A stretch of DNA of 64,000 nt, from the NCBI RefSeq assembly GCF_000340215.1, contig NW_006921536.1:3263016-3327015 (forward strand), given 5' to 3'. Shown here piece by piece: positions 57,429-64,000 of the stretch. The position numbers were made by a program, and so were the translations under genes. Within the stretch, counting starts at the first letter, position 1. Every line of letters begins with the position of its first letter. The stretch is from Pseudocercospora fijiensis CIRAD86. Its lineage: Eukaryota > Ascomycota > Dothideomycetes > Mycosphaerellales > Mycosphaerellaceae. Under the pieces are notes generated by a model. It was given only the letters and a program-made list of their open reading frames with translations. It did not search any database and was not told the origin of the DNA.

Positions 57429-58800
57429 TTACCCCCGTCCTCCTCCCCTTCCTTAGCGGAGATAGAAAGCCCTCCGTAGTTTCTATCGCTATTACTTTAT
57501 CCGTTAGATCTGCACCTATCTAAGCTTCTCTAGAGTAACGCGCTCGTAGTTTCCTCCTTTGCGATCGGGGTTTCCGCTACTTTCCGGTCGGGGTTGCCGT
57601 ACCTAGGGTTTTAACGACTGTAACTTTCTTCGCGACTACTAAACCGCGCTCTTTTACCTACTTACTGCCTTCTAGAACGCGCCGTAACTGCGCTTTTAAA
57701 CGCTTTACTTACAATCGCGCTTTCCTTTACTTTCGCGACCTTTACTTCGGCGTCGCCTTCTAGGAGTATTAATATTTCCCTCTTCTTCTTCTTCTTCCTC
57801 TTTTCTTTATATATACCTCTACTACTACTACTACTACTACTACTACTAATACCGCAAGTCCCTCCCCTTCCTCCTCGGTTCCCTTCGTAAAATTAACTTG
57901 TCCTAGATAGCTCGTCGAATTTACTACGTTAGTTGCTATAACTCTAGCGAAGACTACGCCGACTAATCTATAAGGTTCCCGTCCGATTCGTCGCAGGGTC
58001 CGCTAACTTTTCTTAAGCCCGCTAGCTCTAGGGCTTACGCTAATTGCGCTCGTAAGAGAATTGCCTACGCCCTACTATAAGTTATCGCGATTCCCGTATT
58101 AAATCTCTCGCTAACTATTTAGTCCTTAAATAGCCTACGTAGCCTACGCTAGCTATACCCGCGCGACCCGCGCTAATGTCGCCGAGAAGCACTCTAAGCT
58201 TCTTAAGGTTCTTAAGGCCTAGAAAGCCCTTAAGTCTCTCTAGCCGTAGGGGTTATTAACTTGTTATTTAGGTAAGATTCTCCGTTTCCCGCGATAAACC
58301 CTCGCTAACCGTTTGTTTTAGCGCTATCGCCTCGGAGGTAACAAACACCGTCGCTAATATCGTAGCTTAATAGACTTAGACGTAAGTTCCTCGCTACCCT
58401 TCGACTTTCTCTCGCTAACCTTTCTTTTTTAGTAGCGTTCCGACTGCCCTCTGTCTTAGTAATAATCGTCTAGGTCCGCTAAAGGAGTAAAGGTTTCTAT
58501 AGGTTTTCTAGGGGTTTCTAGGTAGTTTCGGATGTGTTATTATTATTTTTTTTTTATAGTCCTAAGGTAACCTTCTAATTTCGGGCGGAGACCCGATACT
58601 TACTTATAAATACCTAAATAAAATTCTTCTCGGCTCTAAATTATGTTTCTCTTCTCTAGTGTTCTAGTAATTCTAAGTCTAGTAAGTTAGTAAGAAAATC
58701 CAAACTCTAGAAGTTAGCAAAAGTCCCTAGAATCTATAAACCCGTTACTCCGCGGAAAAACTCTAGGTTGCTACGTTATTTCTTCCGTTTTCCTCTCTTC
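57429..58800 (-). other. 3' noncoding region of Gypsy D with simple repeats
   Basis: About 1.4 kb between the LTR and the chromodomain with no legible protein. It contains a TTC-rich pyrimidine run near 57,783-57,810, a (CTA)n tract of about ten units at 57,818-57,848, and a T-run near 58,545. Confidence 0.6.
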
Positions 58801-58829
58801 TCCTAATCTCCGAGAGGCCCGTCGTTCTC

Positions 58830-58970
58830 CTCGATTTGTCTATATTTCGCTTCGAAGTTGTCTAGCGCGGAGGTATCCGCGATATAGTCTAGGGGTTCCT
58901 ACGTAGGTTTATAGTACCTGTTCTATTTTACGAGTGCTTCTCGCCCTCGGCCCTGCTTCTTTTTTCGAAT
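58830..58970 (-). pseudogene. Gypsy D chromodomain
   Basis: The minus strand reads QGRGREALVK, then a block with YYKPT and EPLDYIADTSALDNFEAKY. This is the W-x-P-L-x-x-L pattern of retrotransposon chromodomains with Trp codons turned into stops. Confidence 0.78.
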
Positions 58971-60599
58971 ATATAGGATTTCTTCGACCTACTATTCTTT
59001 ATACGTCTCGATTAAGATAGGGTCCGGCTATTCGTCGTCGGTTACCTGCCCTAGAAGGGGGTCCTAGCTCGCAAGTCTTAGAAGGTCGGTATAGAATACC
59101 GGGTAAATGTTGCTAGGTATTCCCGAGAGTTGTACTAAGATAGGCGATAATACCTCTTCTACTATATACTTAGCGTACTTCGAGTCGAGGCTCTTCTCTA
59201 GTCTACCGGTCTAGTAATTCCTTAGGTCGAGCTAGACCTTATCTCCGATACAATATACCGGCGCTAGAGTTCTAGTCTTATTCGCGCTGTCCTCTTGCTT
59301 CTATACGGCCTCCGCTATTTATACTTAGTATAGATCTAAGATCTTCTTAATCTTGTTTACGAACTCCTTTGCCCGTTTCGCGGCGGTTAGCCGTCTATCG
59401 ATAGCTAGGTCCTCTTCTAACGCAACGAGGGAGGTAGATTCGTAACTATAAGTCGCGAAGAAAGAGCTTATTCCTAACCCCGCTTAGTGTCTCCCGTTAA
59501 ACGCTAGTTCTACCGTAGGAAGCTATTAGTTCTAATCGGACTATATCTAGTTAATATAGTTCCGTAGGTAAGCTTATATATCTTAGTTTGCGCGCTCCGG
59601 ACCCCCGTCGGTTTATAGGTAGTAGGCGGAGCTTAACCTCTACTTTACGCCGAGTAGTCGATATATCTCCCTCTAGAAAGTGCTTATCTAATTCGTACCT
59701 CTATCGCTAGTAATAGTACGAGGAAGTCCGTAATACCTAACCTAGTATTTTAGAAATAATACCGCGTATTCCTCTACTTTTATAGAGGGAGTACCGATAA
59801 GGGCGATCTATTTACTAAGGCGGTCTTTAATTACCTATAGATACCGGTTCCTATCTAACTCCGGTAGGTCGGTTATAAAGTCTATCGAGATTTCCTAGAA
59901 GAAATAGTCGGGTACCGGTAGGGGTTTTAGGAGGCCGTATTTGTATTCCCTCTATACCTTATTGCGTCTATAATAGTTGCAGTTCCGTAGGAATTGCCGC
60001 ACCTACTTCGACTATAGCGGCTAGTAAAAGTCGCGACCTAGTATAGAAGTAGTAGAATCCCGGCCGGGATAGCCGTAGAGCGGCGAGTCGTAGATCGACT
60101 AGATAATCTTCGTACGTAGTATATCCTACTATAGTTCCTCGGCCCCTATATCTTTGTATTCGGTTTCCGTCGTCGCTAGGGCTCCTAGAACCTAGAGCTT
60201 GCCGCGGTAGCGAAGGAACCCCTTAGGGTCTATTATATAATCCCCGATCTAAATTTTTGCTTTAATTTCCGGTTGCAATATTCTATATCCCTTACGGATT
60301 TTCTATACTACCGTCTAGTATACCGTATCTTTCTCGATAATGCTCTTCTATATATCGTTTATCTCTAGGTCCTAGAATAGTTTAGCGCTTTCTAGCGAAG
60401 GCTACGCGGGCTCCGTTTCGTTCGCGAGTAGGGATAACGGGCTCGCCTTCGTTATACGCGGGAAGCTACGGATAGTAGTACTAGAAATCTAGACGTTTTC
60501 CGGCTAGTTTAGAGAGAGGTCCGGCTCTAAGAATCTCCGGAACCTCGAAAGCTTATTATCTTAGCCTAACGTATCTTATTCCCTCCTCGATAAGGTATC

Positions 60600-61900
60600 C
60601 GGTAGGATAGCTTCGATTCCCGGCCGGTAGACTAGGGTAAACTAGTATTTCGCTAGTTCTTCCTACTATCGGATCTGTCTTTTAGACAGCTAGCGCTTTA
60701 CTATAAAGTATTCTAGGTTCTTATAGTCCGTCTAAATCGTAAAGGGACTATATAATTTTAGCTCGGAGTCCTAAAACTTAATACTAGATACGACTACGAG
60801 TATTTCCTTATCGTAGATATCGTAATTAATCTCCGCCTTATTTAGTTTCTTCGAAAAGAAGCCTACCGGTCGGCGGATTCCCGCCTTTTCTTAGATAAGG
60901 GCGCCCCTAATCGCGAACCCGCTATAATCCGTTTTAAGGAAGGTAGGGAGAGACGGGTCCTACTAGGTAAGTACCGGGGCGCGGTAGAATTTGTCCTTTA
61001 GCGTCTCGAACGCTTTATCCTATTCTTCTCCCTAGGCGAACGGGAATCCCTTACCGGTAAGCGCAGTTAATAGTACGGAGATCTTAGAATAGTTCGGTAC
61101 GAATATACGGTAGTAGTTCGTAAATCCTAAGAAACGACGAACTTCCTTTTAGGTCTTAGATACTATCTATTTTCGTACGGCTTCTACCTTCTTAGGGTCG
61201 GCTAATACTCCTCCTCCGTCGGCGTAAACGATAAATCCTAGGTACTTAATCTTTTTCTAGGCGAATTCGCTCTTTTTAATATCGAGGTAAAGGCCTCCGT
61301 CCTAAAGCTTCTTAAGCACCGCTCTTACCTTACGGAAATAGTCTTCCCTCGACCCGCTTAAGTAGATAACTACGTCGTCTATATACGCTAACGCGAAGTC
61401 GTCTAGATACTCTTGTAGGAGAGTGTTAATATACCGTTAAAATGTAGCCGGAGCTCCGGACAAACTAAACGGATATACTAGCTACTCGAACGAGCCTAGC
61501 CTCGTCCGGAAGGCTATCTTATACTCGTATCCTTTTGCTATTCTAATCTTATAGAAGGCCGAGACTACGTTAACCTTAGTTAACTACTAGGCCTCCGTTA
61601 GGTTCCTTATAGTATCCGGAATTAGTAGGAGGGGGTATCTATTCTACTTCGTTAGAGCGTTAAGCGCCCTATAGTCGTAGTAGAACCGTAGTCCTCCCCC
61701 GGGCTTCTTAACGAACAGTATAGGCGCCGCCGCTTCGGAGTTCGCTAGTCTTATAAACCCCTTCTTTAGTAGCTCGTCTAGCGACTTCCGTAAGACTAAG
61801 AGTTCTTGCTTCGATATACTATAAAGCGGACCCTAAGGGAGTTAAGGCTAGAATCTGTCTAGTTTCTCCTAGAGTTCTATTATATAGTCGATACCAGGAC
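60600..61900 (-). pseudogene. Gypsy D reverse transcriptase and RNase H
   Basis: The intact catalytic motif FALAYIDDVVIYLS is visible at about 61,360-61,405 on the minus strand. RNase H features follow at lower coordinates ([15 protein letters not shown] and a TDYKNLEYF block near 60,690-60,850). Interrupted by stops. Confidence 0.85.
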
Positions 61901-62639
61901 GATAGGGCGCTAACTTATCGGCTTCTCTTTAACAAAACAGCGCGGCTATATCGCGAACCTCCGGGGGTAGCTTCTTCTTTAGCTCCTCGATCGTCGGATA
62001 TTCCTTCGTCTTTAGGGCCTTTTTAATGTCCTCGGCAATTATCGCGGCAAGTAGGCTTCTTACGGCGTTAATCGTAGCGATATTCCCGTTTATATCGACC
62101 TCGCGGTAATAGCGCCCTTCTTTAATCTAATATCGAGCCCTCCCGTAGTAGTACCGTCGTTTCTTAGGCGCGGTTCTAACCTTGTTATATGCCTTCTATA
62201 GGTTCCCTAGGATAAGGGGAAAAGCTAATCCCGGTACGATATAAGCGTATACCGTTTATTAGAATCCGTTAATTTCTATCCGGAAGGCGACGACTCCTAC
62301 AATTTTCGCGTCTTATATTGCTAACGACGCTCCTTTTACTTCTCGGGACTTACGGCTAATATAGCTAAGTCCGAGGCCTTTAGCTAGGCCCGTATTAATT
62401 GTAGCGTAATACTAGCATCCTTCGTCGATAAGAGTAGAAGTTCCGACGTTATTTTCGAGGACTATATCGGTATATATAAGATTCCCGTTTATATCCTTTT
62501 TAACTTCTTCCTATTTCCTTACCCGTACTCTATCTACTCCCGACTCCTAACTACGAGTAGGAGTTACTCTTTTCCCGAGTCGGAACTGCTTAAGTCCGAC
62601 TATTCTTCCGCGTTCTCTAGAATAGGTTATACGGAGGCG

Positions 62640-63805
62640 ACACTAATCTTAGTAGGCTAAGCCGGCGGGGCGTACGGGCAATCTCGAATGCGGTATCCGC
62701 TCGCTCCGTAGCGGAAGTAGAGCCTTTTCTCCTTACGCTTCTCTCTTTCTATAGAGTCGACCTATTTAGCCCTAGGTTTCCCCGCCGTCGATTGTTAGGC
62801 TCCGCGGTTCTTTCTATAGGAAGCGTTAGTTTAAGCGGGATTTATAACTACGTCTCTATTAGAGTCGACCTTCGGGTTCGTCGCGGGGGCTATATAGGGG
62901 GGAATAACGACTATAGGACTCGCTACTTCTTTCTTCCTTTCTTGCTAGCGTTTCGTAGCCTATTTAAACTAATCTGTCGACTCGAGGTTCGTTATAATCC
63001 GCTCGACCTCCTCCGTATAGAGGTAGTAATTCTTAATCTTTAGTACGGCGGCAGTATAGGTCTTAGCCGCGTTCGAGAAGGTGTTCTTTAAATACCCGAT
63101 TTTCGTATCGTCTATCTAACGGTCTCTACCTACGCTTAGTAGGAGGCCGTCGAATTCTAGCTAGTAGTCGTACTAAGGTTGTCCCTAGGAGTACCTTAGG
63201 GCTTAGAGTTGCTCTAGCGCCTTTATAGCTTCGTTACTATCCGCGAAGACGTCCTCGAGTTACTAGAAGAAAGCTTCGGGGTTCTTTCCTTTCGTAAGGC
63301 TTCCTCTTTCCTAGAAGTAGCGTATCCTAGCGCGTTCCTTTACCGGCAGGGTATCGTATACGGTATCCTAGTAGTAATCTTCGGAGAGCTTTAGTTTTAG
63401 CCCGGAACGAACTCGGTACGAACTTCTTAGTCGTAGTAGGTAGTTCCGGAACGACTCGGCTTTCCTATCCTACGATAGTAGTTTCTACTCGCGGGACGCC
63501 GTTATGTTTTAGCCGGAAGCCGAGAGAGTTTCTAGCAGTCCTTTTAGGATCTCGTTCGTAGACTAGTCTCGAACTAAACTAGCTTTAGGAGGCCCGGGCT
63601 AGCGAGACGCTTCCGCGTATTAGAGCGCGGAACGAGTAGCTTATAGCTAGGCTTCTATCGTCTACTATCTAGTATAGAGACTCTCGAAGGCACGATAGAT
63701 CTCGTCCCTAGTTATCTCCGGTGCGGTAGGGGTAGCGTTCCTCTAGCTATCTTACTCGGGTTCCTAATAAACCTCCGCGTTTCTTATATTAAAGATCGAA
63801 CCTAA
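62640..63805 (-). pseudogene. Gypsy D gag with zinc knuckle
   Basis: The knuckle reads LYFRYGASGYRIRDCPY on the minus strand at about 62,665-62,720, consistent with CxxCxxxGHxxxxC after Cys-to-Tyr and His-to-Tyr changes from RIP. The plus-strand open frame at 62,792-63,043 is antisense to this and is not a gene. Confidence 0.7.
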
Positions 63806-63992
63806 TATTACGGGTAAGCAACGCGTACGCAGATGCTAGATATAAGACTTAATAGGTTCGATAAAGAGCTAAGTCTATCTACGTAAATCCGAATAGTTTT
63901 ATACGGTGCGCTAAGCGCTAAGTAGTAGGTTAGAGTCGCGTAGGCCGAATGCCTAAGGCTAGCGCTTTCTACCTAGGGCGTAGCCCTTTACA
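63806..63992 (-). repeat. 5' LTR of Gypsy D (right copy)
   Basis: 187 bp, starting TATTACGGG (TG to TA of the canonical start) and ending CCCTTTACA, followed by the duplicated target TTATT. Confidence 0.9.
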
Positions 63993-64000
63993 TTATTGCT

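Larger units (their letters stand above)
57242..63992 (-). mobile_element. Complete chromodomain Gypsy retrotransposon D
   Basis: 6,751 bp with 187-bp LTRs and an exact 5-bp target duplication TTATT (57237-57241 and 63993-63997). Coding runs on the minus strand: gag with a CCHC knuckle near 62,660-62,705, RT near 61,350-61,900, RNase H near 60,600-60,900, integrase near 59,000-60,200, and chromodomain at 58,830-58,970. It is inserted into element C. Stops of RIP type are frequent, so it is inactive. Confidence 0.92.

Noticed and set aside
62792..63043. 83-codon plus-strand frame in Gypsy D
   Set aside because: It is antisense to the gag region of the element; the length is compatible with chance.
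1..64000. CRISPR arrays, rRNA genes, bacterial-type operons
   Set aside because: No spaced identical repeats of CRISPR type, no rRNA sequence, and spliced eukaryotic genes throughout.
31001..64000. Secondary-metabolite or effector gene cluster in the AT-rich island
   Set aside because: No intact host-type coding frame is present; all legible protein remnants belong to transposable elements.

Overview
The window is nuclear DNA of a filamentous ascomycete, most likely a Dothideomycete (inferred from the gene content). Genes have short GT-AG introns of about 50-90 bp with CTAAC/CTGAC-like branch sites. The proteins are typical fungal ones: H2A.Z, glucosidase II alpha, NDP kinase, Rad16, Ste23/insulysin, a rhodopsin-fold membrane protein and a Dal5-type MFS transporter. 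The right half carries dense repeat-induced point mutation (RIP).

The window has two compartments that meet sharply near 31.0 kb.

Left half (1-31,000) is ordinary, gene-dense and not RIP-mutated. In order it holds: an unidentified partial gene (-); histone H2A.Z (-); a small two-exon gene of unknown function (-); a fungal 2EXR/F-box-like protein (-); a rhodopsin-like seven-helix membrane protein (-); an unrecognised Ser/Thr-rich gene (-); glucosidase II alpha subunit (-) divergent from nucleoside diphosphate kinase (+); an acidic protein of unknown function (-); a paralogue of the 2EXR-like gene, broken by a 23-bp tandem duplication (+); an eight-exon MFS anion/vitamin-type permease (-) divergent from a GFO/IDH/MocA oxidoreductase (+); the Rad16-type SNF2/RING DNA-repair ATPase (+); and an insulysin/Ste23 M16 metalloprotease (-). 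These are mostly unlinked housekeeping functions (chromatin, ER glycoprotein quality control, nucleotide balance, repair, peptide degradation). Only the transporter/oxidoreductase pair looks like a possible functional unit.

Right half (31,000-64,000) is a transposon island with no intact gene. It contains a decayed Mutator-like (MULE) transposase (-); a truncated Gypsy copy A (+); a LINE (+) split by a complete chromodomain Gypsy element B (+, 196-bp LTRs, 5-bp target duplication CAGAC); a chromodomain Gypsy C (-); and a complete chromodomain Gypsy D (-, 187-bp LTRs, target duplication TTATT) inserted into C. CpA and TpG are strongly depleted and TAG stops replace Gln and Trp codons. By my count every difference between the paired LTRs of B (15) and of D (6) is a CpA/TpA or TpG/TpA transition. 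Three short interstitial telomere-repeat tracts (CCCTAA)n lie inside element C. The LINE shows strand-asymmetric loss of TpG.

Intron positions are by eye from splice motifs and reading-frame continuity. No homology search was possible.
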